Part shown: piece after piece, positions 43,297 through 50,729 of the stretch
Layout: every line of letters begins with the position of its first letter
How positions within the stretch are numbered: position 1 is the first letter of the stretch
DNA from: Chitinophaga fulva
GTDB taxonomy: Bacteria; Bacteroidota; Bacteroidia; Chitinophagales; Chitinophagaceae
DNA length: 64,000 bases
Assembly: GCF_012927205.1 (NCBI RefSeq)
Contig: NZ_JABBGC010000001.1
Location: 496,001 to 560,000 of the forward strand
Direction: 5' to 3'
The notes under the pieces: model-generated
What the model saw: only the letters and a program-made list of their open reading frames with translations
Told to the model about the DNA's origin: nothing
Database searches by the model: none
Position numbers and translations under genes: made by a program

Positions 43297-43377
43297 ATTT
43301 ACGGATTTTTTGATTTAGGGATTTCCTGATTTCGTGTATGAACGACAGGAATCCCCCAAATCAAAAAATCCGTAAAT
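43297..43377. repeat. Long inverted repeat sharing arms with the 19744 element
   Basis: Left arm 43297-43328 and right arm 43346-43377 match over 32 bp with three mismatches; the outer 20 bp are perfect. The arms contain ATTTACGGATTTT and TTTTTTGATTT, as in 19744-19853. It separates bTHX from convergent pdxH and can serve as a bidirectional terminator. Confidence 0.85.
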
Positions 43378-43396
43378 CAGAAAATCCATCAATGAC

Positions 43397-44044
43397 TCAG
43401 GGTGCCAGCCTTTCTATCTTCCAGCTGCCCCCGGAGGTCTGTGTATACAGAATACGGTCATGCAGGCGGCTGCTTCTCCCCTGCCAAAACTCCACCGCTA
43501 CCGGTTTCACCACATAACCGCCCCAGTATTCAGGCCGTTGAGGCGTTTCCTTTTCATATTTTGCGGCTGTTTCATTCACTTTTTCCTCCAGAAAATGGCG
43601 GTCGGGAATTACCTGGCTCTGTGGCGATGCGATGGCTCCTATCCTGCTGCCCAGCGGACGGCTGTTATAGTACTCATTGTTCACACTTTCCCCTGCTTTG
43701 GATACGATCCCTTCAATCCTTACCTGGCGTTCCAGTTCACGCCAGAAGAACAGCAGCGTTACATACGGATTCTGCGCCAGCTCCTGCCCTTTGCGGCTTT
43801 CATAGTTGGTAAAGAACATGAATCCGTCCTCATCGAAATTTTTCAGCAACACAATTCTGGCGGAAGGGCGCCCATCCGGTGTGCTGGTGGCCAATGTCAT
43901 GGCATTAGGCTCATCAATTTCGCTGGAAGTGGCATCATTCCACCATTTACCGAATTGCTGCAAAGGAGACGGTGCCACATCCTGTTCGTCGAGGGAAGCC
44001 AGTTTATAGTCTTTCCGAAGGTCTGCTACTTTCTGGTTTAACAT
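43397..44044 (-). CDS. pdxH: Pyridoxamine 5'-phosphate oxidase
   Basis: A 215-residue FMN enzyme that oxidises pyridoxine or pyridoxamine phosphate to pyridoxal phosphate, normal length. Motifs include EPNAMTLATSTPDGRPSARIVLLKN (about residues 44-68), FFTNYESRKGQEL near 76, LLFFWRELERQVRIEG near 97, SRPLGSRIGAIASPQS near 127, and the signature VEFWQGRSSRLHDRI near 183-197 that binds the substrate phosphate. All appear intact. It is convergent with bTHX across the inverted repeat and divergent from a lipoprotein gene 87 nt away. Confidence 0.97.
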   Translation of the reverse strand: MLNQKVADLRKDYKLASLDEQDVAPSPLQQFGKWWNDATSSEIDEPNAMTLATSTPDGRPSARIVLLKNFDEDGFMFFTNYESRKGQELAQNPYVTLLFFWRELERQVRIEGIVSKAGESVNNEYYNSRPLGSRIGAIASPQSQVIPDRHFLEEKVNETAAKYEKETPQRPEYWGGYVVKPVAVEFWQGRSSRLHDRILYTQTSGGSWKIERLAP

Positions 44045-44131
44045 GATCGTAAATATTTAATTGGTTTAAACCTGTCAACAAAGGTATGGAAGGATAATAG
44101 TAATTTTGGGAGACCTGATATAAATCATAGT

Positions 44132-45241
44132 ATGAAAAGAGCGCTCCTATTACTCCTGCTGGCTGGTGGCTTATTGCCTGCCTGCCACAACAGTAACCAA
44201 GAAAAGGACCAACATGATACAGCCAGCGCGGTAGTTCCCCTGTTGAGCACACCTTATTATTACACGCAGTTAAAGGGCGCTGTGGGTGGCCGTCAGATCA
44301 CCATGGAGTTGCTGAAAACAGCACCCAACCTGTTTCGCGGCTATTATTATTACGACAGTACCGGTCTGCCCATCAGTATATGGGGCAGTCAGGATGCTGA
44401 CCAGGTAAAGATTTACGAAGATAACGGCAACCGGGAAGAAGAACGTTTCTTCGGTGGTGCCCTGAGCGATGATGGTATATTTAAAGGCGTATGGCATGGC
44501 GACAGTACCTCTCATCATTTTGAGCTGCACACTGACCTCCGGAAGGCCCAGCAATTGCAGGTATACTACGATGCTGATTCCGTGAAATTACTGCCGTCCT
44601 TCCCCAATTCACCACTGGGTATTGCCTCCAACAGCATCCTCTGGCCGGATTCAGCCACCGATTCGACGCTGGCCGCTTTTATCCGGAAAGCGATCACTGG
44701 TGACATAAAGATGAACGATCCCCGGCAGTTTGTAAAAAGGGCCATCGATTCTTTTGTGACCAGTTATCGTATAGCCGCCAAAGATGCCGACAGCAGTGAT
44801 ATTGTCGACGGCCAGTCTGCTTCCTGGAACTGGACTACCGAAAGCGATATGAAGGTGGTATACAATTCCTGGCCTTTGCTGGTGATAGAGAAATACGCGT
44901 ATGATTTCACCGGTGGCGCCCATGGCAATTCCGGCGCTTTTTACCAGACCCTTGATCTGGCCAAACGGAAAGTAGTAACGCCGGACGAGTTTTTTAAGCC
45001 TGGTTATAAAGAAGTGTTGTCACCATTGCTGGACAAGGCCTTCCGCAAAAAATTCCATATTGACGAAGATGAGTCGCTTGATCAGAACCTGTTGGTGAAG
45101 ACGATTGCGCCCAACAACAACTTTATTGTAACGGGCAAGGGCATCGCGTTCAGTTATGTGCCTTATGAGATCGGTCCTTATGCATTGGGGCAGGTAACGC
45201 TGTTTATTCCGTTTACGGAGCTGAAAAGCGTCTTAAAATAA
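44132..45241 (+). CDS. DUF3298/DUF4163 domain lipoprotein
   Basis: A 369-residue lipoprotein with leader KRALLLLLLAGGLLPAC, lipid Cys at 18, then a Gln/Asp-rich linker. The C-terminal half shows the DUF4163-DUF3298 arrangement known from RsiV-like proteins: YNSWPLLVIEKYAYDFTGGAHGNSGAFYQTLDLAKRK (about 250-287), with the diagnostic Tyr-Thr-Gly-Gly-Ala-His, followed by GIAFSYVPYEIGPYALGQ near residue 335. RsiV binds lysozyme, but this protein lacks a membrane helix or anti-sigma domain, so a plain envelope role is more likely. The N-terminal half is not recognised. It ends at a perfect inverted repeat before pyrH. Confidence 0.82.
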   Translation: MKRALLLLLLAGGLLPACHNSNQEKDQHDTASAVVPLLSTPYYYTQLKGAVGGRQITMELLKTAPNLFRGYYYYDSTGLPISIWGSQDADQVKIYEDNGNREEERFFGGALSDDGIFKGVWHGDSTSHHFELHTDLRKAQQLQVYYDADSVKLLPSFPNSPLGIASNSILWPDSATDSTLAAFIRKAITGDIKMNDPRQFVKRAIDSFVTSYRIAAKDADSSDIVDGQSASWNWTTESDMKVVYNSWPLLVIEKYAYDFTGGAHGNSGAFYQTLDLAKRKVVTPDEFFKPGYKEVLSPLLDKAFRKKFHIDEDESLDQNLLVKTIAPNNNFIVTGKGIAFSYVPYEIGPYALGQVTLFIPFTELKSVLK

Positions 45242-45247
45242 TGACAG

Positions 45248-45314
45248 ATTATACATTATAGAGAAAGGGCGAAGACCAGCAGTTGGTCTTCGCCCTTTCT
45301 CTATAATGTATAAT
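45248..45314. terminator. Perfect 31-bp inverted repeat, bidirectional terminator
   Basis: Arms 45248-45278 and 45284-45314 are perfectly complementary around a 5-nt loop. It lies 6 nt after the plus-strand DUF3298 stop and 6 nt from the pyrH stop on the minus strand. The outer AT part and inner GC-rich CGCCC/GGGCG core suit termination in both directions. Confidence 0.88.
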
Positions 45315-45320
45315 GATGTA

Positions 45321-46034
45321 TTAGTCCTTTACCAGGGTACCAACGTTTTTGCCCATGATCACGTTCAGGAGGTTTCCTGGTTTGTTCATGTCAAATACGA
45401 TGATTGGCAGTTTATTTTCCTGACAGAGGGTAAAGGCTGTCATATCCATGACGTTGAGAGATTTCTGATATACTTCAGAGAAGGTGATGGTTTCAAACCG
45501 GGTGGCGGTAGCATCCTTTTCCGGGTCAGCGGTATAGATACCATCAACGCGGGTTCCTTTGAGGATTACGTCCGCCTGGATTTCGATAGCACGGAGGGAG
45601 GCTGCGGTATCGGTCGTAAAATACGGGTTACCGGTGCCAGCTCCGAATATTACCACGCGACCTTTTTCCACGTGGCGGATAGCGCGGCGGCGGATATAAG
45701 GTTCTGCGATCTGTTCCATTTTAATAGCCGATTGGAGACGGGTATAGAGCCCTATTTTTTCCAGTCCGCTTTGCAGGGCCATACCATTGATCACGGTGGC
45801 CAGCATGCCCATATAGTCCCCCTGGGCTCTTTCGATACCAGTTTCGGCTTCATTCATTCCACGGTAGATATTACCGCCGCCGATCACGATGGCTACCTGT
45901 ACGCCGAGGTCGGTAACTGCTTTGATATCGTAGGCATACTGGGTAATTACCTTATGATCAATACCATAATTTGCATCCCCCATAAGGGCCTCACCGCTCA
46001 ATTTGAGCAAAATACGCTTATACTTTGGCAACAT
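45321..46034 (-). CDS. pyrH: UMP kinase
   Basis: A 237-residue amino-acid-kinase-fold enzyme that phosphorylates UMP to UDP, standard length. The N-terminal [16 protein letters not shown], then [11 protein letters not shown] near residue 51-60, [21 protein letters not shown] near 160-180 and [21 protein letters not shown] near 196-216 are all characteristic. It follows tsf on the same strand, but a terminator-like hairpin (46186-46222) lies between, so it probably has its own promoter. The frr gene that often follows pyrH is not here: the next gene is convergent. Confidence 0.97.
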   Translation of the reverse strand: MLPKYKRILLKLSGEALMGDANYGIDHKVITQYAYDIKAVTDLGVQVAIVIGGGNIYRGMNEAETGIERAQGDYMGMLATVINGMALQSGLEKIGLYTRLQSAIKMEQIAEPYIRRRAIRHVEKGRVVIFGAGTGNPYFTTDTAASLRAIEIQADVILKGTRVDGIYTADPEKDATATRFETITFSEVYQKSLNVMDMTAFTLCQENKLPIIVFDMNKPGNLLNVIMGKNVGTLVKD

Positions 46035-46185
46035 GACGCTATAAAATATTGTAAGATTGTGATTTGCTAATGTAATTACGGTATCCTAAGATACAATTTA
46101 AAAGCAAAAACCTGCAAGTGAAAGCAAAATGCCGGATGATTTTGTTGTAAGCAGGAGATTGCGGGCGACTGATTTTGCAGTGCGC

Positions 46186-46222
46186 AAAAAAAAGGAGAGA
46201 ACCAAAATTCTCTCCTTTTTTT
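46186..46222 (-). terminator. Terminator after tsf
   Basis: GGAGAGA/TCTCTCC arms (46194-46200 and 46209-46215) flanked by A-run and T-run. On the minus strand the tail is eight T. It lies 14 nt beyond the tsf stop and separates tsf from pyrH. Confidence 0.9.
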
Positions 46223-46235
46223 CAATATGATTGTA

Positions 46236-47060
46236 TTAACCTAAAGCGATTCGTTTGAAGCCGAATACTTTCAGGTCAGCGTCTACAGACTTCAGGTAAT
46301 CCGCTACGGATTTGTTGTTATCCTTAACGAAGGCCTGTTGCAGCAGGGTATTTTCTTTGAAGAATTTGTTCACTTTACCGGCAGCGATTTTTTCAGCCAT
46401 TTCAGCAGGTTTGCCTTCAGCTTTCACCTGTTCAACAGCGATTTCTTTTTCGCGGGCGATAACGTCAGCAGGAACGCCGTCAGCGTCAACTGCGATTGGG
46501 TTCATCGCAGCGATCTGCATAGCCACGTCTTTACCTGTTTCTTCAGATACAGGTTTAGAGAAGGCAACGAGAACGCCCATACGGTAGTTACCGTGGATGT
46601 AGGCAGTTACACCACCAGCTTCCACGAATTCAAATTTATTGAGGCTGATTTTTTCACCGATTTTAGCTACCTGATCGTTTACTTTATCAGCAACAGTAGC
46701 ACCGTCCAGCTCAGCGGCGTTCAGGTCTTCCAGGGTTTTGATGCCTTTAGACAGGGCCAGTTCAACGATAGACTGTGCAAATTTCACGAAGTCTTCGTTT
46801 TTAGCTACGAAGTCAGTTTCGCAACCCAGGCCTACGATAACACCGGATTTACCATCAGCAGCAACTTTAGCGATGATAACACCTTCTTTCGTTTCGCGGT
46901 CGGAACGCAATGCAGCTACTTTCTGACCTTTTTTACGCAGATAATCTACTGCTTGTTCAAAGTCGCCATCACTTTCCACGAGTGCTTTTCTGCAATCCAT
47001 CATACCCGCACCAGTTTGCTGACGCAGTTTGTTTACATCAGCTGCCGTAATTGTTGCCAT
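46236..47060 (-). CDS. tsf: Translation elongation factor EF-Ts
   Basis: A 274-residue guanine-nucleotide exchange factor for EF-Tu. The N-terminal UBA-like helices (AADVNKLRQQTGAGMMDCRKALVESDGDFEQA) and the core motif GVIVGLGCETDFVAKNEDF near residue 73 are canonical. A two-subdomain core follows, with FKENTLLQQAFVKDNNKSV near 234-252. It follows rpsB on the same strand after 135 nt, with a strong perfect hairpin between that could adjust the ratio of S2 to EF-Ts. Confidence 0.97.
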   Translation of the reverse strand: MATITAADVNKLRQQTGAGMMDCRKALVESDGDFEQAVDYLRKKGQKVAALRSDRETKEGVIIAKVAADGKSGVIVGLGCETDFVAKNEDFVKFAQSIVELALSKGIKTLEDLNAAELDGATVADKVNDQVAKIGEKISLNKFEFVEAGGVTAYIHGNYRMGVLVAFSKPVSEETGKDVAMQIAAMNPIAVDADGVPADVIAREKEIAVEQVKAEGKPAEMAEKIAAGKVNKFFKENTLLQQAFVKDNNKSVADYLKSVDADLKVFGFKRIALG

Positions 47061-47115
47061 GAGCTATATTGATTTATTGAGTATTAATAATTGATTAATT
47101 CTTGTTCGGTTATCG

Positions 47116-47163
47116 GGTTATTTAAAATGCAGCGAAGTAATCTTCGCTGCATTTTAAATAACC
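47116..47163 (-). terminator. Perfect 22-bp hairpin between rpsB and tsf
   Basis: Arms 47116-47137 and 47142-47163 are exactly complementary with a 4-nt loop. It contains the ATGCAGCG word also seen in the acs terminator (9201-9241). No long T-run follows, so it may process or attenuate rather than fully stop the operon transcript. Confidence 0.75.
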
Positions 47164-47195
47164 TAATATTTCAATATCAAAATCAGAGAATGATA

Positions 47196-48185
47196 TTATT
47201 TACCGGCTGGTTTTCTTGGACCGCCGCCGCCAGCGTTGGAAGGACGACGTTGTCCGCCACCCTGGCCACCGCCACGGTTACCACCGCCGCGATTAGCACC
47301 GCCGCCCTGGCCACCACGGTTGCCACCCTGGCCACCGCTACGGTTACCACCACCGGTGCCCTGGCCGCGACCACCGCCGCCCTGGCCTTGTGGTTTACGA
47401 CCTCTTTCGCGGTCTTCGCCACCTTCTACGTCAAATCTGCGTGCTTTGTCATCTGCTTCTTCTTCCTCTTCTACTTCTTCAGATTTTTCTGTAGCTCTTT
47501 CAGACAGGCCTTCTGCGATAGCTGCGCAGATGTAGCTGGTGATGATAGCGATAGATTTAGTAGCATCATCGTTCGCAGGGATTGCGAAGTCAACTTTGCT
47601 TGGATCGGAGTTGGTATCCACCATACCGAAAGTAACGATGCCCAGGCGTTTTGCTTCAGCCAGTGCAATATGTTCGTGGCTGATATCTACCATGAACAGA
47701 GCGGCTGGAACACGTGCCAGTTGGGCAATACCACCCAGCACTTTTTCCATTTTCTCTTTATCACGGCTTAAAGTCAGACGTTCTTTTTTGGTGATGTTGT
47801 CGAAAGTTCCGTCCTGCAGCATTTTTTCAATGCTCTGCATTTTCTTCACGCTCTTACGGATAGTAGAGAAGTTGGTGAGCATACCACCTAACCACCTTTC
47901 AGTAACGTAAGGCATGTTGATGTTACGCGCAGCATCTGCTACGATTTCTTTCGCTTGCTTTTTAGTAGCAACGAACATGATCTTTTTACCGCTTTTAGCG
48001 ATAGATTTCAGGGCAGCTGCTGCTTCCTGTAAACCTTCTACGGTTTTGTTCAGATCGATGATATGAATACCTTTCTTTTCTGCGAAAATATAAGGCAGCA
48101 TTTTAGGATTCCATTTCTTCTTCAGGTGACCGAAGTGAACACCTGCCTCCAGTAACTGCTGCTGCAATGAGGTATTATTTTCCAT
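47196..48185 (-). CDS. rpsB: 30S ribosomal protein S2 with RG-rich C-terminal extension
   Basis: The protein is 329 residues from the ATG at 48185, while S2 is usually 230-260. The core is intact: [19 protein letters not shown] near the start, [42 protein letters not shown] and [20 protein letters not shown]. After about residue 235 it continues into an acidic helix ([18 protein letters not shown]), then about 70 residues of [11 protein letters not shown] repeats with many arginines and a basic end. The RG-rich tail resembles RNA-binding tails. An in-frame TTG at 48200 is possible but less likely. It follows rpsI and precedes tsf. Confidence 0.95.
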   Translation of the reverse strand: MENNTSLQQQLLEAGVHFGHLKKKWNPKMLPYIFAEKKGIHIIDLNKTVEGLQEAAAALKSIAKSGKKIMFVATKKQAKEIVADAARNINMPYVTERWLGGMLTNFSTIRKSVKKMQSIEKMLQDGTFDNITKKERLTLSRDKEKMEKVLGGIAQLARVPAALFMVDISHEHIALAEAKRLGIVTFGMVDTNSDPSKVDFAIPANDDATKSIAIITSYICAAIAEGLSERATEKSEEVEEEEEADDKARRFDVEGGEDRERGRKPQGQGGGGRGQGTGGGNRSGGQGGNRGGQGGGANRGGGNRGGGQGGGQRRPSNAGGGGPRKPAGK

Positions 48186-48247
48186 GTTTATATTGCTCAA
48201 TTAAAAGGATCAAATAATGTTTAGCGATTATTGCTAAGTACTCAAAA

Positions 48248-48637
48248 TTAGCGTTTAGAGAACTGGAAGCTTCTTCTTGCTTTCGCTTTACCTGGTTTCT
48301 TACGTTCTACGCTTCTCGGGTCACGTTTCAGCAGACCGGCTGCTTTCAGTGCGGGACGGAACTCGATGTTCACTTCGCACAGTGCACGTGCAATACCCAG
48401 TTTAATCGCTTCTGCCTGTCCTTTGATACCACCACCCTGTGCATTGATCTTCACGTCAAATTTATCCAACGCGTCGATAGTTTTGAAGGGCAATTCAACC
48501 TGGTTCTGCAGGTAGATCAGAGAAAAGTAGTTTTTATAATCCTTGTCGTTTACGGTAATGGCACCGGTACCCTTTGCGATATACACGCGGGCAACAGCTT
48601 CCTTACGACGACCTATTGTATTTTTTTGCTTTTCCAT
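48248..48637 (-). CDS. rpsI: 30S ribosomal protein S9
   Basis: A 129-residue ribosomal protein, usual length. GRRKEAVARVYIAKGTGAITVN opens it, GGGIKGQAEAIKLGIARALCE lies mid-protein, and it ends DPRSVERKKPGKAKARRSFQFSKR, the standard S9 tail that reaches the P-site tRNA. It follows rplM after 14 nt in the usual L13-S9 pair and precedes rpsB after 62 nt. Confidence 0.98.
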   Translation of the reverse strand: MEKQKNTIGRRKEAVARVYIAKGTGAITVNDKDYKNYFSLIYLQNQVELPFKTIDALDKFDVKINAQGGGIKGQAEAIKLGIARALCEVNIEFRPALKAAGLLKRDPRSVERKKPGKAKARRSFQFSKR

Positions 48638-48651
48638 GTATCAGAGAAAAA

Positions 48652-49095
48652 TTAGAAAGTTAATGGTTTTGGTTTCTGCGCTGCATGAGGATGTTCTGCA
48701 CCTGCGTATACAAACAGTTTTTTGTACATTTTACGACCGAGACGGTTTTTAGGCAACATACCTTTGATAGCCTTCTCAATCATAACCTCAGGACGGCGAC
48801 GGATCAGGTCCTTTGCCAGTTCAACTCTCTGACCACCTGGGTAACCAGTGTAGTGCATGTATTCTTTTTCCGCCATTTTATTGCCGGTCAAAGCGATTTT
48901 TTCCGCATTGATCACGATGATGAAATCACCACAATCAGTATGAGGCGTATAGTAAGGCTTGTTCTTACCTCTCAGGATAGCTGCCATTTTCGCACAAACT
49001 CGTCCGAGAGTCAGGTTGGTAGCGTCTACTATATGCCACTCACGCTTTACGTAAGCGTCGTTAGCCGATTTAGTTTTAAAGCTTAATGTGTTCAT
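48652..49095 (-). CDS. rplM: 50S ribosomal protein L13
   Basis: A 147-residue ribosomal protein. REWHIVDATNLTLGRVCAKMA near the start, GDFIIVINAEKIALTGNKM, the signature RRPEVMIEKAIKGMLPKNRLGRKM and YAGAEHPHAAQKP near the end are all canonical for L13. It is the first gene of the rplM-rpsI-rpsB-tsf operon, and a strong -7 box with a small leader hairpin lies upstream at 49132-49159. Confidence 0.98.
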   Translation of the reverse strand: MNTLSFKTKSANDAYVKREWHIVDATNLTLGRVCAKMAAILRGKNKPYYTPHTDCGDFIIVINAEKIALTGNKMAEKEYMHYTGYPGGQRVELAKDLIRRRPEVMIEKAIKGMLPKNRLGRKMYKKLFVYAGAEHPHAAQKPKPLTF

Positions 49096-49131
49096 TGTTG
49101 TATACGATAAAAATTACGTCTTGTAAACAAT

Positions 49132-49159
49132 TCCCCCTGTAACGGGGAGTGCAAAGGTA
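49132..49159 (-). promoter_or_regulatory. rplM promoter box and leader hairpin
   Basis: On the minus strand TACCTTTG (49159-49152) is a full -7 match. Just after the expected start point, TCCCC and GGGGA (49148-49144 and 49136-49132) form a small stem with a 7-nt loop in the leader RNA, about 37 nt before the rplM ATG. No -33 element is clear. Confidence 0.55.
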
Positions 49160-49481
49160 CATTCACTATTCTGAATAACCATACATTTTACGTGATTTTT
49201 TGTAAGACACCCTTGCAATTGATTGATTTTCAATAAAAAATTTGAATAAAAGTTATTAACACCTATCGAAAATGCCTGTAGCGGGGCGATTGCGGGCCCT
49301 ACCATATTATCCACCACTCCAGGTGCCTGCTCCTGGTTTACAGGACAGCAATCTGTCCCCTAAATCCTTATGCAGATATATTGTTTATATATCAAAAAGC
49401 GGAAATATAAATAGAAGACATGGTGTATAAAAAAGACTCCCCATCCGGGAGCCCTTTCAATATTTTCAGGCACAGAACAGC
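49160..49481. other. Intergenic region upstream of the ribosomal protein operon
   Basis: AT-rich, no credible ORF; the one small frame here (49114-49317) overlaps the promoter. The left part (49427-49453) is the terminator of the YugP-type gene. Otherwise nothing is recognised. Confidence 0.5.
49427..49453 (-). terminator. Terminator after the YugP-type peptidase gene
   Basis: On the minus strand GGCTCCC (49453-49447) pairs with GGGGAGTC (49442-49435), followed by TTTTTT. It lies 29 nt beyond the stop at 49482. Confidence 0.85.
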
Positions 49482-50177
49482 TTATCGCCGGTCCCGGGCG
49501 CCCATATATATTAAAATATACTGAAACAGGGTAACCAGAGATGCCAATGCCGCTACCACATAGGTCATAGCCGCCCACCAGAGGGCATTTTTAGCCTTGT
49601 CATGCTCCTGCGGGCGCATTATCTGGCTTCTGTCCAGCCATGCCAATGCACGGCGGGAAGCGTCAAATTCCACCGGGAGCGTAATCAGTGAAAACACCGT
49701 GGTAACACCGAAAAGTGCAATCCCCGCCAGCAGCAGCTGCGGAAATACATTAATCAGCAGGATACCACCCAACAACAGCCACTGTACAAGAGAAGCGCTG
49801 AACTGTACGGCCGGTACCAGCCGGGAACGAAGGCCCAGCCACGGATAGGCCGCCGCATGCTGCACCGCATGCCCGCATTCGTGCGCCGCTACGGCCGCAG
49901 CCGCCACATTAGCCCCTGCATATACATCGGGACTGAGGTTGACCGTCTTATTCGCCGGATTATAGTGATCTGATAAAAAACCGTCTACAGACAGTACCTG
50001 AACATCATTGATGTTGTTGTCCCTCAACATTTTCTCTGCGATCTGCTTGCCGGTAAGCCCGGATGAGGTCGGCACCTCGCTGTAGGCCCGGAACTTACTC
50101 TTTAATACATAACTGACAAGAAAGCTGATCCCCACAAAAATCAGCGAAACAAACATGATTCCTGGTGTCATACTCAT
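49482..50177 (-). CDS. Zinc metallopeptidase, YugP family
   Basis: A 231-residue membrane-bound peptidase with N-terminal anchor (residues 8-25), a soluble part bearing the zinc motif HECGHAVQH at about residues 99-107, a conserved YNPANKTVNLSPDVY upstream of it, and two further membrane segments (about 133-165 and 205-225). The pattern LPVEFDASRRALAWL (about 167-181) carries the third ligand Glu and is diagnostic of the YugP/DUF2268-like neutral zinc metallopeptidases (PF04298). Function is probably membrane protein quality control, though the substrate is unknown. Confidence 0.92.
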   Translation of the reverse strand: MSMTPGIMFVSLIFVGISFLVSYVLKSKFRAYSEVPTSSGLTGKQIAEKMLRDNNINDVQVLSVDGFLSDHYNPANKTVNLSPDVYAGANVAAAAVAAHECGHAVQHAAAYPWLGLRSRLVPAVQFSASLVQWLLLGGILLINVFPQLLLAGIALFGVTTVFSLITLPVEFDASRRALAWLDRSQIMRPQEHDKAKNALWWAAMTYVVAALASLVTLFQYILIYMGARDRR

Positions 50178-50589
50178 ACATTTGATGCTTCTAAACGCAC
50201 AAATTTCTTTCCAGATACCCCGTTTTAAGTTTTATTTAGGAGTTTTCCTGCCAACCCTGCCTTTTACCTTTCATACAGAAATTTAACACTGCCATTTTGT
50301 CTTTTTTGAAGAAAATTGCCTGAAAATACGGCCGGTTTGGCAGAAGTCAACGATGATCTTATGGTAATTTTTTCATATGCAAAAATCATCAACATCAATC
50401 CTATTTATCAACATTTTACGAGTTGCCAATGAAAGTAATATTGGACAATTTATGGCCTGAAACAGGCATTGGCAGCCACTTTCTTACATTACGAAAATCA
50501 ATCAAAAGTTATTCACATCAATCAAATAAACTTTTTTATTCTGAAGCCATTTTGTAATTTAGACCTGAATTTAATGGGTTAGTAAGTAG
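50178..50589. other. AT-rich intergenic region before radA
   Basis: About 410 bp without ORF, containing the likely promoter for the YugP gene on the minus strand. On the plus strand TAATTTAG (50555-50562) is a near-match -7 box some 30 nt before a terminator-like hairpin, so a short RNA may arise here. Confidence 0.4.
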
Positions 50590-50624
50590 AAAGAGTCAAC
50601 GGAATCTTCCGTTTGGCTCTTTTC
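50590..50624 (+). terminator. Terminator-like hairpin without an upstream gene
   Basis: AAAGAG (50590-50595) and CTCTTT (50617-50622) close a hairpin whose inner stem is CGGAA-TC-TTCCG, with one bulge and a T-rich tail. No plus-strand gene lies for several hundred bp upstream. It is either the 3' end of a small RNA starting near 50566 or an attenuator in front of radA. Confidence 0.6.
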
Positions 50625-50729
50625 TCATTTAAAGACATTATTACCCCCTGTTTAACCCTTTTCTTTAACATTTCACCCCCTGTTTTTTTTAAAACAACTT
50701 ACTTTGTAACATCCTGTTTCAAAAAAATT

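Noticed and set aside
47219..47400. Plus-strand Pro/Arg-rich ORF opposite the S2 tail
   Set aside because: It is the antisense of Gly-rich codons; the S2 frame continues without break from its core.
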